Of a stretch of DNA of 64,000 nucleotides, positions 40,138 through 48,854 are shown piece by piece (position 1 is the first letter of the stretch; the number at the start of each line of letters is the position of its first letter). Origin of the DNA: an uncultured Pelagibacteraceae bacterium. Its GTDB lineage: Bacteria; Pseudomonadota; Alphaproteobacteria; Pelagibacterales; Pelagibacteraceae. A program made the position numbers and the translations under genes. The notes under the pieces were generated by a model that saw only the letters and a program-made list of their open reading frames with translations, was not told where the DNA came from and searched no databases. The stretch spans positions 1-64,000 of the forward strand of contig CACJBA010000002.1 of NCBI GenBank assembly GCA_902591535.1. Direction: 5' to 3'.

Positions 40138-40161
40138 TCACTTTTTTAAAGCAGTGGAAAT

Positions 40162-41313
40162 CTAAAAAAGCTTTTTTTTGTCAGTCCATGGACCTTTTTT
40201 TGTCTTAGGTAAAAACTTTTTAAGGTCAATTAGGACTTTTTCAGACAGCTTTCTGTAGGTAGTAAGTTTTCCTCCATAAATATTCAATAGAGGCAATTTT
40301 TTTATAACCTTTAAATCAAAAACATAATCTCTAGTAACTTTAGAAGCTGTGTTAAAATCCTCAATAAGAGGTCTAATTCCTGAATAAGTATCCACTATAT
40401 CTTTTGTACTTATTTGTTTTTTTAAATAATTGTTTACTGAATTAATTAAATATCTAATTTCTGTTTTTGATATACCTTTATTTTCAGGTGATTTAACTTC
40501 TATTTCTGTAGTCCCAATTAATGAAAATTTTCCTTTATAAGGTATGACAAAAATTATTCTTTTATCAGTATTTTGAAATGTAAAAGCAATATTATCTTTA
40601 TATAATTTTTTTGTAATAATATGACTTCCTTTAACTAGTCTTATTTTTTTTTTGGATTTAATTTTTATATTTTTCTTTAAAGTTTCATTTATCCATGGTC
40701 CGGATGCATTAATTAAAACTTTTGATTTTATTTTTTTCCCATTTTGAAGACTAATGATCCAGTCATCACCAATAATTTCAGCTTTTTTAACTTTGTTATA
40801 TTCTAGTATTTTAGCTTTATTTCTTTTTGCATCTTTAACATTTAACTTCGTCAATTTTTTATCATCAATTTGAATATCGAAATATTGAAAACCAGTTTTA
40901 TATTTTTCCTTAAGAATGTTTGGGAATTTTTTTTTAAGATCTAATGTTTTTGATTTTGGAATATTGGTTTTTCCACCTAAATTATCATACAAAAACAAAC
41001 CAAATTTAATTAACCAGGCTGGTCTAATTTTATCAGTATGAGGAATAATAAATGGAATAGGTTTTGAAATATGTCTAGCAATTTTGTAGACAATTTCTCT
41101 TTCTTTTAAAGACTCTCTTACTAATTTAAATTCATAATTTTCTAAATAACGAAGACCACCATGTATTAATTTTGTAGACCAAGATGATGTTGCTCCCCCG
41201 ATCTCGCCTTTGTCAGCTAGACAAACGGACAAACCTCTTCCAGCAGCATCCCTTGCAATACCTGCACCGTTTATACCACCACCTATTATGAATAAATCAA
41301 ATACTTTAGACAT
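40162..41313 (-). CDS. glpD: Glycerol-3-phosphate dehydrogenase (FAD), lacking the C-terminal domain
   Basis: GlpD oxidises sn-glycerol-3-phosphate to dihydroxyacetone phosphate at the membrane. The N-terminus has the FAD motif GGGINGAG and the GlpD signature 'SSWSTKLIHGGLRYLE', and the chain reaches 'YGGKLTTYRKLSE' and 'GPWT' near the end. It stops at 383 residues where usual GlpD proteins (about 500) continue into a helical C-terminal domain. The stop falls near A- and T-runs, but neither other frame restores a GlpD-like continuation before the next gene, so it looks like a natural short form or an old truncation. Confidence 0.85.
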   Translation of the reverse strand: MSKVFDLFIIGGGINGAGIARDAAGRGLSVCLADKGEIGGATSSWSTKLIHGGLRYLENYEFKLVRESLKEREIVYKIARHISKPIPFIIPHTDKIRPAWLIKFGLFLYDNLGGKTNIPKSKTLDLKKKFPNILKEKYKTGFQYFDIQIDDKKLTKLNVKDAKRNKAKILEYNKVKKAEIIGDDWIISLQNGKKIKSKVLINASGPWINETLKKNIKIKSKKKIRLVKGSHIITKKLYKDNIAFTFQNTDKRIIFVIPYKGKFSLIGTTEIEVKSPENKGISKTEIRYLINSVNNYLKKQISTKDIVDTYSGIRPLIEDFNTASKVTRDYVFDLKVIKKLPLLNIYGGKLTTYRKLSEKVLIDLKKFLPKTKKGPWTDKKKLF

Positions 41314-41370
41314 TTAAATTATGAATTGTTTATAAAATGTAATTATAAATTATCAATGACTTAAAGTATT

Positions 41371-42339
41371 TTATCGCTGATATTCAACAAATTTCTTTAA
41401 AGATTGATTTAAAAATTTTTCATAAATCTGGCCTGAGTTTGAATTTTTTGTAGAGTTTAGGAAAGATTTATTCATTTTGAAGTCATAAGATGGTTCAAAG
41501 AAGAAAGGAACTGAGAGTCTCTTACTTTTATTCCACAATACTCTGTGATTTGTTGCTTTAAACTTACCTTCGCTTAAAAATTCTAAAGCACGACCAGTAT
41601 TCACCACTAAAGCTTTTTTATTAAACGGTACATCATACCATTTCTTAGTTTTTCTATTTTGAACTTGAAGACCACCTCTTCTATCCTGATATAGAACAGT
41701 AAATACTCCACTATCAACATGTGTTTCGCATCCAAGGGCTACTCCATCTTGTTTTGATATCTCTACAGGTTTTGTCTGGTTAGGATAATAATTAAATCTT
41801 AAAGTGCTTAGTGTTTTTAATCTTGAAAAAGCTTTATTTGATATATTTGGATTTTTTTTATTTAACTTAATCACACTTTTAAACAACGTTTCGCTTAAAC
41901 TATAAATACTATCAAAGTATTTATCTAATGCTTTGATAGAAGTTTTGTTAAAACATTTATTAAGATTTAAATGTTCAATATATTGGTTTTTTAATTTAGA
42001 GGAATATGATTTAGTTACTTTTAAATCACCTATATCCAAACCCTCTTTTCCATTTACATCATTAGGAAAATATCCTCTATAAAGGTTTTTATTTTTTTTA
42101 TTCCATTTTTTAGGCGCTAATTTTATTTTTTTATTATCTGGTAAATTAAAAAATTTGTTTCCAACATCACATATTTTTTTTATTTTATTTAAATTAAGTC
42201 CGTGTCCAATTACTTGAAAAAAACCTACATTGACGCAGGCTTTTTCAATTTCTTTAATTGTTTTAAATGCACTTTGAGTTTCAAAATTATTTTTGATTAG
42301 TGAGGACACATTAATCGTTGGGATATAGCTTTTGGTCAT
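41371..42339 (-). CDS. Isopenicillin-N-synthase-like Fe(II)/2-oxoglutarate dioxygenase
   Basis: This 322-residue enzyme has the DIOX_N N-terminal domain (FFQVIGHGL) and a 2OG-FeII core with iron ligands H207-V-D209 and H265, and the co-substrate R274-L-S276 pair. Plant and bacterial relatives oxidise many small molecules, so the substrate is unknown. It is very Lys/Asn-rich. It overlaps the DMT gene by 4 bases (ATGA), so it is cotranslated with the transporter pair. Confidence 0.87.
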   Translation of the reverse strand: MTKSYIPTINVSSLIKNNFETQSAFKTIKEIEKACVNVGFFQVIGHGLNLNKIKKICDVGNKFFNLPDNKKIKLAPKKWNKKNKNLYRGYFPNDVNGKEGLDIGDLKVTKSYSSKLKNQYIEHLNLNKCFNKTSIKALDKYFDSIYSLSETLFKSVIKLNKKNPNISNKAFSRLKTLSTLRFNYYPNQTKPVEISKQDGVALGCETHVDSGVFTVLYQDRRGGLQVQNRKTKKWYDVPFNKKALVVNTGRALEFLSEGKFKATNHRVLWNKSKRLSVPFFFEPSYDFKMNKSFLNSTKNSNSGQIYEKFLNQSLKKFVEYQR

Positions 42340-43289
42340 CTTCTTACCGGTGTTTCTGTTGCAATATATTGATCTCTAGCTTTTTCTCTTAAATAAATAT
42401 AAATCCCAGCAGCTATAATGCATGCTACTCCAAAAAATGTTCTACCTGATGGAATTTCATTAAATAAGAAATATCCAGGGATCATTGACATAATAATTAA
42501 AGAATATTCAAACAACGAAACTACCGAAGGTGAAGCAACAATGTATGCAGAAAATATACATACAAATGCTATTGATGCAGCAAAACCAAAAAATAAAATA
42601 AATTTCCAAGTATATTCTATATTTGAAAACCACTCTCTAAATATAAATTGAGTAGTTGGGTCAAAACTTGTGTTATTAAATTGACCTTTGCCCATAAACA
42701 CAAAAATTATTACGCAAAGTAAGATTGCAATAAGATAGAAATAAAATAATTGAGTATATACCCCATCTTTATCTGAGGTATATTTTGTAATTGTCATTGA
42801 AGCTGCATAACAAAATGCACAAAAAACTGGTAATAAATTTCTGTATTCAAAGTCGGAAAAATTTGGGTTTAATACTATAAAAACACCAATGAAACCAAAA
42901 ACAATAGCAGACCACCTTCTTATTCCAATAAATTCTTTTAAAAAAAATTTAGCAAATATTGAAACAAAAAAAGGACATGAAAAAAAAAGTGCATTAGCTG
43001 TTGCTAAAGGCATGTAAGTTAAAGAAATGAAGAATGCAGAAAAAGCTATGAAATGTAAAAGCACTCTAAATAAAGTTAAAAAGGGATAATAAGTTTTTAA
43101 AGATACTTTTTCTCTTTTAAATTTAACATAAAAAAAAAGTAAAACTGCAGCAACAAAGTATCTTCCAAAAAAAATTTCATAAAGGGCTGCTTTTTCAAAA
43201 ATATATTTAATTAAAGAGTCTTGCATTGCGAATAAAGTCATCGCTATAATTATCAAAATAATACCCTTTGAATTGTTATCCCTTGTCAT
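42336..43289 (-). CDS. EamA/DMT-family transporter, tandem paralogue B
   Basis: This 317-residue ten-helix transporter has EamA repeats and a basic tail (TETPVRR). It is clearly paralogous to the gene at 43290-44240: both share 'IRRWSAIV.GFIGV', 'LNP.FS.F.Y' and 'LFKREWF'-like segments at the same places, and both end with a similar Ala-Thr-Glu tail. The two genes abut with no spacer. Confidence 0.87.
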   Translation of the reverse strand: MTRDNNSKGIILIIIAMTLFAMQDSLIKYIFEKAALYEIFFGRYFVAAVLLFFYVKFKREKVSLKTYYPFLTLFRVLLHFIAFSAFFISLTYMPLATANALFFSCPFFVSIFAKFFLKEFIGIRRWSAIVFGFIGVFIVLNPNFSDFEYRNLLPVFCAFCYAASMTITKYTSDKDGVYTQLFYFYLIAILLCVIIFVFMGKGQFNNTSFDPTTQFIFREWFSNIEYTWKFILFFGFAASIAFVCIFSAYIVASPSVVSLFEYSLIIMSMIPGYFLFNEIPSGRTFFGVACIIAAGIYIYLREKARDQYIATETPVRR

Positions 43290-44240
43290 TTATCTAAGAG
43301 GTTTTTCTGTAGCTATAGATTGATTTTGTGCTTTTTCACGCATAAAGATATAAATACCACTGGATACAATTATTAAAATTCCAATCACTGTATTTAATGA
43401 TGGTATTTCATCAAAATATAACCATCCAACAAGTGGTGACCAAAATAATATGGAATATTCAAAAGGCGAAACTACAGAGGGAGAAGCTATACTGTAAGCT
43501 TTAAATAAAAAAAGAAAAGCAAGAGTAGCCGTAACTCCGGTTGCAGTCATTAATAAAATATTAGTATTAAAATCAACAAACCATTCCCTAAATATAAATT
43601 GAGAAGCTGGATGATCTGAAGTGTTGTATTGACCATCACCAATAATAAAATAAAAAATTATACTAAGAATTATTGCGCCAATATAAAATGTAAATGTTTG
43701 TGTATAAACGCTATCTCTATCAGATGTTTGTTTTATTATAATCATTGATAATGAATAACAAAATGCGCACAAAATGGGCAGTAAACTTAAATAGTTAAAA
43801 TTACTAAAATCAGGATTTAAAGTTATATAAACCCCAATAAATCCTACGACTATTGCAGACCATCTTCTTATTCCTATTTCTTCTTTTAAAAAAAAATGAG
43901 CAAATATTGTAATTAAAAATGGAGTAACAAAAAATAAAGCTGTAGCCGTACCAAGTGGTAAGACAGTCAAAGAAACATAAAAAGAACTAAAACCAAAGAA
44001 AAAAAGTATTACACGGGTAATAGTTAAAAGAGGATATTGGGTTCTAAATACTATTGGTTGTTTTGTAATTATTAAAAACATTAAAATGAGTACAAAACTT
44101 ATTACTGTTCTGATCAAGTAAATTTCATAAAGTGAAACAAAATTATAAATATGTTTCATAATTCCGTCTTGTACGGAAAAAACCATCATTGCAATTAAGA
44201 TGTAGACTATCCCTTTTGGATTATTATTTGGGGTAGACAT
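43290..44240 (-). CDS. EamA/DMT-family transporter, tandem paralogue A
   Basis: This 316-residue ten-helix transporter begins 'NNNPKGIVYILIAMMVFS' and matches its neighbour at 42336 along the whole length, so the pair arose by tandem duplication. It lies 20 bases after the amidinotransferase gene on the same strand. The pair may form a two-subunit exporter or have diverged in substrate; nothing in the sequence decides this. Confidence 0.87.
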   Translation of the reverse strand: MSTPNNNPKGIVYILIAMMVFSVQDGIMKHIYNFVSLYEIYLIRTVISFVLILMFLIITKQPIVFRTQYPLLTITRVILFFFGFSSFYVSLTVLPLGTATALFFVTPFLITIFAHFFLKEEIGIRRWSAIVVGFIGVYITLNPDFSNFNYLSLLPILCAFCYSLSMIIIKQTSDRDSVYTQTFTFYIGAIILSIIFYFIIGDGQYNTSDHPASQFIFREWFVDFNTNILLMTATGVTATLAFLFLFKAYSIASPSVVSPFEYSILFWSPLVGWLYFDEIPSLNTVIGILIIVSSGIYIFMREKAQNQSIATEKPLR

Positions 44241-44260
44241 TAATTATTTTACATCAAATT

Positions 44261-45370
44261 TTATTGTTTGGGAAAATAATTTTGAAGATCACCTTCTCTG
44301 AAAACATCTGTAGTACTACAATGTAAGCTACCACCAAAAGCATAAACTTCTCTAAAATCTATTGGGATCACTTCCATCCCAAGTTTATCCAATTGTTCAG
44401 CTTGATAAACTTCTGTCTTTTCTACACATACTGTTTTTGGGTCTAGAACTAAAACGTTCATTGATAACCATATAGAGTAATAACTTAGATTTGGAGGTGA
44501 ATTATGGGCTGGTTGCGCCGCATAAACAATTTCCCAACCGTTATCCTCAAAAAGTTTCCTTTGTTCTTTTGGAAGTTTTCTAACTGGATTATTTAAAATT
44601 AATCCAGGTTTTATAGGTGTGAAAGTTGCATCTATGTGAATCGGGTAGGGATCTCCTGGAAAATTTACGGTGTGGATTCTATGATCAGGAAAATGTCTTT
44701 TTAACCAGTCAATTCCTTTTAGATTAGTTGTAAATCCATGTTGAACAATTAAATCTTTTCCAAATCTTAAAATATCTGCAGCATCAAAAAGGGGCTCTTC
44801 TTCAGTTGTAACAAAATATTTTTTCTCTGCCCACTTTAATCTTTGCTCGATACTCACATCGTCTGATAAATAATTCATATGATAATCTGCATCAGTTAAT
44901 CTAGGCTTAGGTGCTGTTTCATGTCTCATGCCTGGATCTTCAGTAAAATACTTTTGTAATAATGGTCTGTAGGCTAAATACTCAAACCATCTACATCTAA
45001 AACTCATTGTGGCTTCGAGCATTTCTTTTCCAACTGTAATTATAACATCTCTTGATGGCATACATCCAAACATATGCTCTACTTCCCAATCAGGAGTAGC
45101 AATTTTTTCATCAAATTTAAGTGGAGTTGGCCTATCGACCCTTATACCTCTGCCCTCAAGCGTTTTAACAAATTTGTCTAAAAGTTCGTTAGCTCTATCT
45201 ATAGAATCTTGTGTACGTCTTCCGTGCTTACCTTTCATAACAGAGTCAGGTGGAATTTTACAATCGACAGCCGGTTCAGGTGCAGGAATACAGCAATTAT
45301 CTGCTCTTCCAACAATCACATGTTTCAATGGATCCCATTCATTCCAACTTTGAACAATAGTCTTTTTCAT
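44261..45370 (-). CDS. Amidinotransferase (glycine amidinotransferase-like)
   Basis: This enzyme transfers the amidino group of arginine to an amine acceptor such as glycine, or hydrolyses a guanidino compound. The 369-residue chain holds the triad Asp196, His245 and Cys351 with the same Asp-His spacing (49) and nearly the same His-Cys spacing as I recall for human AGAT (254/303/407). The segments 'FDAADI', 'HIDATF' and 'GSLHC' surround them. Products could be guanidinoacetate plus ornithine. It sits between the GMC oxidoreductase and the DMT pair. Confidence 0.88.
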   Translation of the reverse strand: MKKTIVQSWNEWDPLKHVIVGRADNCCIPAPEPAVDCKIPPDSVMKGKHGRRTQDSIDRANELLDKFVKTLEGRGIRVDRPTPLKFDEKIATPDWEVEHMFGCMPSRDVIITVGKEMLEATMSFRCRWFEYLAYRPLLQKYFTEDPGMRHETAPKPRLTDADYHMNYLSDDVSIEQRLKWAEKKYFVTTEEEPLFDAADILRFGKDLIVQHGFTTNLKGIDWLKRHFPDHRIHTVNFPGDPYPIHIDATFTPIKPGLILNNPVRKLPKEQRKLFEDNGWEIVYAAQPAHNSPPNLSYYSIWLSMNVLVLDPKTVCVEKTEVYQAEQLDKLGMEVIPIDFREVYAFGGSLHCSTTDVFREGDLQNYFPKQ

Positions 45371-45421
45371 TTTATTTAAATGATTAATTTAAATAGAAGT
45401 TAAATTCAATAAATTTTAATG

Positions 45422-47005
45422 TTAAGAATTTAAAATAAACTCTGATGCTCTTTCGGCAATCATTAATGTTGGAGCATTTAAATTTCCACTTGTAATTTCA
45501 GGCATGACAGAAGCATCAACTACTCTTAAATTTTCTACTCCATGAACTTTTAGTTTTTGATCAACTACAGCCATATGATCGTATCCCATTTTTAAAGTAC
45601 AAGATGGATGATACGCTGTCTCAGCTTTGGAACGAATATATTCCTCGAACACCTCATTCGTTTTAGCGTGATTTCCCGGTCCAATCTCTTTTCCAGCATA
45701 TGGTTTTAAAGAATTTTGTCCTAAAATTTTTCTTGCTACATGAATACACTCTATTGTTTGTTTTAAATCATCTTCATGTTCTAGATAATTAAATTGAATT
45801 TTTGGATAATCATAAGGATTTGAACTATTTAAAGTTATATGACCTCTACTTTTTGGATGGTTAGGACTTGCATGTAATTGATAACCATGTCTATCTGGAT
45901 CAACCAATCCATGATCTATCACAAAAGCTGGAAAAAAATGAAATTGAATATTTGGATATTCTCGTTCAGGTGAAGATTTACAAAATCCCCCAGCTTCTAA
46001 AAAAGAAGTTGAGCATGGACCGCTCCTATTTAGAAACCACTGGATACCAATTTTAATCATATTAATTTTATTTACATAAGAATACAAAGTATCATTTGTT
46101 TTACACTCTTGTTGTACATAAGTTTCCAAATGATCCTGTAAATTTTTTCCCACACCTTCTAAGCTGTGAATTATATCAATTCCCTTATCTTTAAGATGTT
46201 GGCTTGGACCAATTCCTGAAAGCATAAGTAACTGTGGAGAATTAATGGCACCACCGCTTAAAATAACTTCTTTATTTGCATAAATTTTTTCAACTTTATT
46301 TTTAATTTTAACCTCAATGCCAATTGCTTTTTTTCCATCAAAAATAATTTTCTCAACAAAAGCTTCTGTAAATACTTTAAGATTATTTCTCTTTTTTGCA
46401 GGGTTTAAATAATATTTAGAAACACTAGCTCGTTCTCCTTTATGTATAGTAACGTCATACATCCCAAAGCCTTCTTGTTCTTTACCATTCATGTCATTAT
46501 TTATTTTGTAACCAGCCTCACCAGCTGAGTCGATAAATGCTTTAAATAAAGGATTTTTATTTTTAGATTGGTTTACGGGCAATATTCCGCTACCACCTCG
46601 ATATTCGTTTTCACCTTCAGACCATGTTTCAATTTTTTTAAAATAAGGAAGAACTTTTTCATAGGACCAATTATCTAGTCCAAAAGAAGCCCATCTTTGA
46701 TAATCATTTGGATTTCCTCTTACAAATACCATTCCATTATGTGCAGAACATCCACCAATCATTTTTCCTCTTGGGCAAAATAATCTTCTATTCTGTAGAT
46801 GTGGTTCTGGTTCTGAATAGTATTTGTAATTATATTTTGGATCATGCATTGTGTATAAAATTGCAAGTGGCATGTTTACTTTCCAAATATCGCTAGGTTT
46901 TCCAGCCTCAAATATCGCTACATTATTTTGATTGTTTTCACTCAATCTATTTGCAAGCACACAGCCAGCACTCCCAGCCCCAATAATTAAATAATCAAAA
47001 TTCAT
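45422..47005 (-). CDS. GMC-family FAD oxidoreductase, choline dehydrogenase-like
   Basis: This 527-residue flavoprotein starts with the FAD motif GAGSAGCVLANRLSE, has the GMC signature 'GGCSAHNGMVFVRGNPNDYQRW' near residue 85, and the second signature 'SGGAINSPQLLMLSGIG' near 255. The C-terminal 'AYHPSCTLKMG' has the active-site His. Relatives oxidise choline or other primary alcohols to aldehydes. It overlaps the HD-oxygenase gene by 4 bases, so it likely acts on the same compound class. Confidence 0.9.
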   Translation of the reverse strand: MNFDYLIIGAGSAGCVLANRLSENNQNNVAIFEAGKPSDIWKVNMPLAILYTMHDPKYNYKYYSEPEPHLQNRRLFCPRGKMIGGCSAHNGMVFVRGNPNDYQRWASFGLDNWSYEKVLPYFKKIETWSEGENEYRGGSGILPVNQSKNKNPLFKAFIDSAGEAGYKINNDMNGKEQEGFGMYDVTIHKGERASVSKYYLNPAKKRNNLKVFTEAFVEKIIFDGKKAIGIEVKIKNKVEKIYANKEVILSGGAINSPQLLMLSGIGPSQHLKDKGIDIIHSLEGVGKNLQDHLETYVQQECKTNDTLYSYVNKINMIKIGIQWFLNRSGPCSTSFLEAGGFCKSSPEREYPNIQFHFFPAFVIDHGLVDPDRHGYQLHASPNHPKSRGHITLNSSNPYDYPKIQFNYLEHEDDLKQTIECIHVARKILGQNSLKPYAGKEIGPGNHAKTNEVFEEYIRSKAETAYHPSCTLKMGYDHMAVVDQKLKVHGVENLRVVDASVMPEITSGNLNAPTLMIAERASEFILNS

Positions 47006-47538
47006 ATAAGTTTTGAACTTAACAACTTTTCATAGTGATGAATAGATTTCATTTTAATGTTAGTTTTTTTTGCAGCTTCATCAAATTTTCGAAGCAGAAT
47101 TGATGGCTTAAAGTAAGTTTTATTTTTAAAGTTTTTACTTTCTTTATCGTTTAAAACCCCACCTTGTAACTTTAAGCTAATTTTTGACGCATCTGATAAT
47201 AAATCAAAGTATTTTTTATCTCTTGCTAAATAACGTTTGGCTAAAACGTGGTATTTAATAGGCTCAACAACTTTAGCTCCAAAAAATTTTTTTAAATACT
47301 GGTAGGCTATATTTTCGTGTTCCCCATCTAGCTTGTTTTTGACCAATTCGTTAGGGTCTTCTAAAAGAAAATGACCATAGTCATGAAGTAAACAAGCACA
47401 AATTAAATCATCATCACATTTAGCCTTTTCTGCAAGCATAGCTGTTTGAATCATATGTTCCGACATAGTTACTTTTTCACCAATGTATAAAGATTTATTA
47501 TTTATAAAATTTGATATTATTTTATAAATTATTTTCAT
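47002..47538 (-). CDS. HD-domain mixed-valent diiron oxygenase, PhnZ/TmpB-like
   Basis: PhnZ and TmpB cleave the C-P bond of 2-amino- or 2-trimethylammonio-1-hydroxyethylphosphonate. This 178-residue protein retains the substrate-gating Y18-I-G-E21 and the metal-site residues H28, H52-D53, H56, H74, H97, K101 and D153. Their spacing matches what I recall for PhnZ (Y24/E27, H34, H58/D59, H62, H80, H104, K108, D161). 'LLSDASK', 'QGG' and 'RKFDEAAK' also fit. Other HD oxygenases act on inositol or other polyols, so the phosphonate substrate is an inference. The gene lies 3 bases after a TauD-type dioxygenase gene. Confidence 0.82.
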   Translation of the reverse strand: MKIIYKIISNFINNKSLYIGEKVTMSEHMIQTAMLAEKAKCDDDLICACLLHDYGHFLLEDPNELVKNKLDGEHENIAYQYLKKFFGAKVVEPIKYHVLAKRYLARDKKYFDLLSDASKISLKLQGGVLNDKESKNFKNKTYFKPSILLRKFDEAAKKTNIKMKSIHHYEKLLSSKLI

Positions 47539-47541
47539 TTC

Positions 47542-48375
47542 TTATTGTGGATGATCTCCTTGAATAGCGATACGATCCATTATTCTTTCAAATCCAAGTC
47601 CTTTATTTGGATAAAAATCAGCAATAGCATAGTGTTGAACACTTCTATTATCCCAGATTGCAATTGCATTCTCTGTCCATTTAAATCTACAAGTAAGATC
47701 TAATCTTGCCTGGTGTTCAAATAAATATTTTAATATTTCATCACTTTCATTTTTATCCATATCAACTATTTGTTTTGTGTAAGTCCAATTTACAAAAAGA
47801 ATTTTTTTTCCAGTTTCTGGATGAGTTCTTAAAATTGGATGTGTATTAGAATATTCATCCATATTACCGTTACTTTCCATTGCTTTATATTTATCTAGGA
47901 AAAATCCTCCACCTAATGAAGAATGAACTGCTTTTTTGTTTTTAATCTTATTTTTTATCTCCTCATCTAATGTTTCCCATGCAAGTTCCATGTTTGAAAA
48001 AACAGTATCTCCTCCTACTGGTGGAATTTTAATTGATTTTAAAATTACTGCTTTTGTTGGTTTTTCATTATAGCTTACATCAGAATGCCAACCTTCACCC
48101 CATTGTGTTTTTTCTTCAGGTTTTTTAATTATTCTAACAATTTCTGGAAATTTGTTTAGACCTTTTACATAAGCATGTGTTTCTAAAGGTCCAAATTTTG
48201 AAGCTAAAGCAATATGTTGTTCTGATGTTAATTGTTGATTTCTAAAGAAAATAACTTTGTGTTCCAATAGTAGATTATTTATTTTCTCAAAATTTTCATT
48301 TGATATATCTGTTAAATCTATTCCATTTATTTCTGCACCTAAAGCTCCAGATAATAAATCTATTTTAATACTCAT
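47542..48375 (-). CDS. TauD-family Fe(II)/2-oxoglutarate dioxygenase
   Basis: This 277-residue oxygenase has iron ligands H97-S-D99 (GWHSDVSY) and H248 (WDNRSVQHYA), with Arg264/Arg268 positioned to bind 2-oxoglutarate. TauD proteins hydroxylate a carbon next to sulfonate, carnitine-like or other groups. In characterised phosphonate pathways a dioxygenase makes the 1-hydroxy substrate for the HD oxygenase; here a TauD-type enzyme occupies that position, whereas PhnY is PhyH-like and TmpA is BBOX-like. It lies 11 bases after the thioesterase gene. Confidence 0.88.
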   Translation of the reverse strand: MSIKIDLLSGALGAEINGIDLTDISNENFEKINNLLLEHKVIFFRNQQLTSEQHIALASKFGPLETHAYVKGLNKFPEIVRIIKKPEEKTQWGEGWHSDVSYNEKPTKAVILKSIKIPPVGGDTVFSNMELAWETLDEEIKNKIKNKKAVHSSLGGGFFLDKYKAMESNGNMDEYSNTHPILRTHPETGKKILFVNWTYTKQIVDMDKNESDEILKYLFEHQARLDLTCRFKWTENAIAIWDNRSVQHYAIADFYPNKGLGFERIMDRIAIQGDHPQ

Positions 48376-48386
48376 TTATAAATTAG

Positions 48387-48854
48387 CTATTTTTTAAGTT
48401 TATTTGAAAAATGTAAATTATCGAACTTAAATTTAGACTTATTTTCTTCTATAAAATTATTCATTATCAGTATTTTTTCCTTTTCAAATTCAGCAACTTT
48501 TCTTAATTCAAGGTTGATATATAAAGCTAATACTTCAGTTGTAGAAGATAAAAGATTTTTACTTTTTTCGTACATTTCTAATTTATAATGCAATCTTTTT
48601 TTATCATGGTCACAATAGGATAAATAAATATCTACTTCTTCTCCTTCTTTAACCTCATTATTATAAGTAGTATGAGTTTCAACAACCATCGTACTTCTTT
48701 TTGTGTTTATTGCAGCCTCTTCACCCATTTTAAAATTAGACAGCATTTTTTCCGCAGCTTTATCAAAAACTAAAATATAATACGATAAATTCATATGATT
48801 ATTATAATCTGTCCATTCATTAATAATTTTTGTAGTTTTAAGAAGTACAGACAT
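48387..48854 (-). CDS. Hotdog-fold acyl-CoA thioesterase, betainyl-CoA-thioesterase-like
   Basis: This 155-residue protein has the 4HBT pattern 'EWTDYNNHMNLSYYILVFDKA', with the catalytic acidic residue in this region, then 'YNNEVKEGEEVDIYL' and a 'HDKKRLHYKLEMYE' strand. It resembles the thioesterase partnered with carnitine dehydrogenase (CdhB type). A role in releasing glycine betaine or another acyl group from CoA is possible but inferred. It overlaps the ParA gene by one base. Confidence 0.75.
   Translation of the reverse strand: MSVLLKTTKIINEWTDYNNHMNLSYYILVFDKAAEKMLSNFKMGEEAAINTKRSTMVVETHTTYNNEVKEGEEVDIYLSYCDHDKKRLHYKLEMYEKSKNLLSSTTEVLALYINLELRKVAEFEKEKILIMNNFIEENKSKFKFDNLHFSNKLKK

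Noticed and set aside
40081-40161. Possible tRNA or short + strand peptide in the gap between glpD and the LLM gene
   Set aside because: The hairpins do not form a cloverleaf and there is no anticodon stem or T-loop; the only + strand frame is 17 codons without a ribosome site.
40162-40200. Possible frameshift at the end of glpD
   Set aside because: I read both other frames downstream of the stop; neither gives the usual GlpD continuation, and one ends within a few codons. Treated as a short form, not a pseudogene, pending comparison with relatives.
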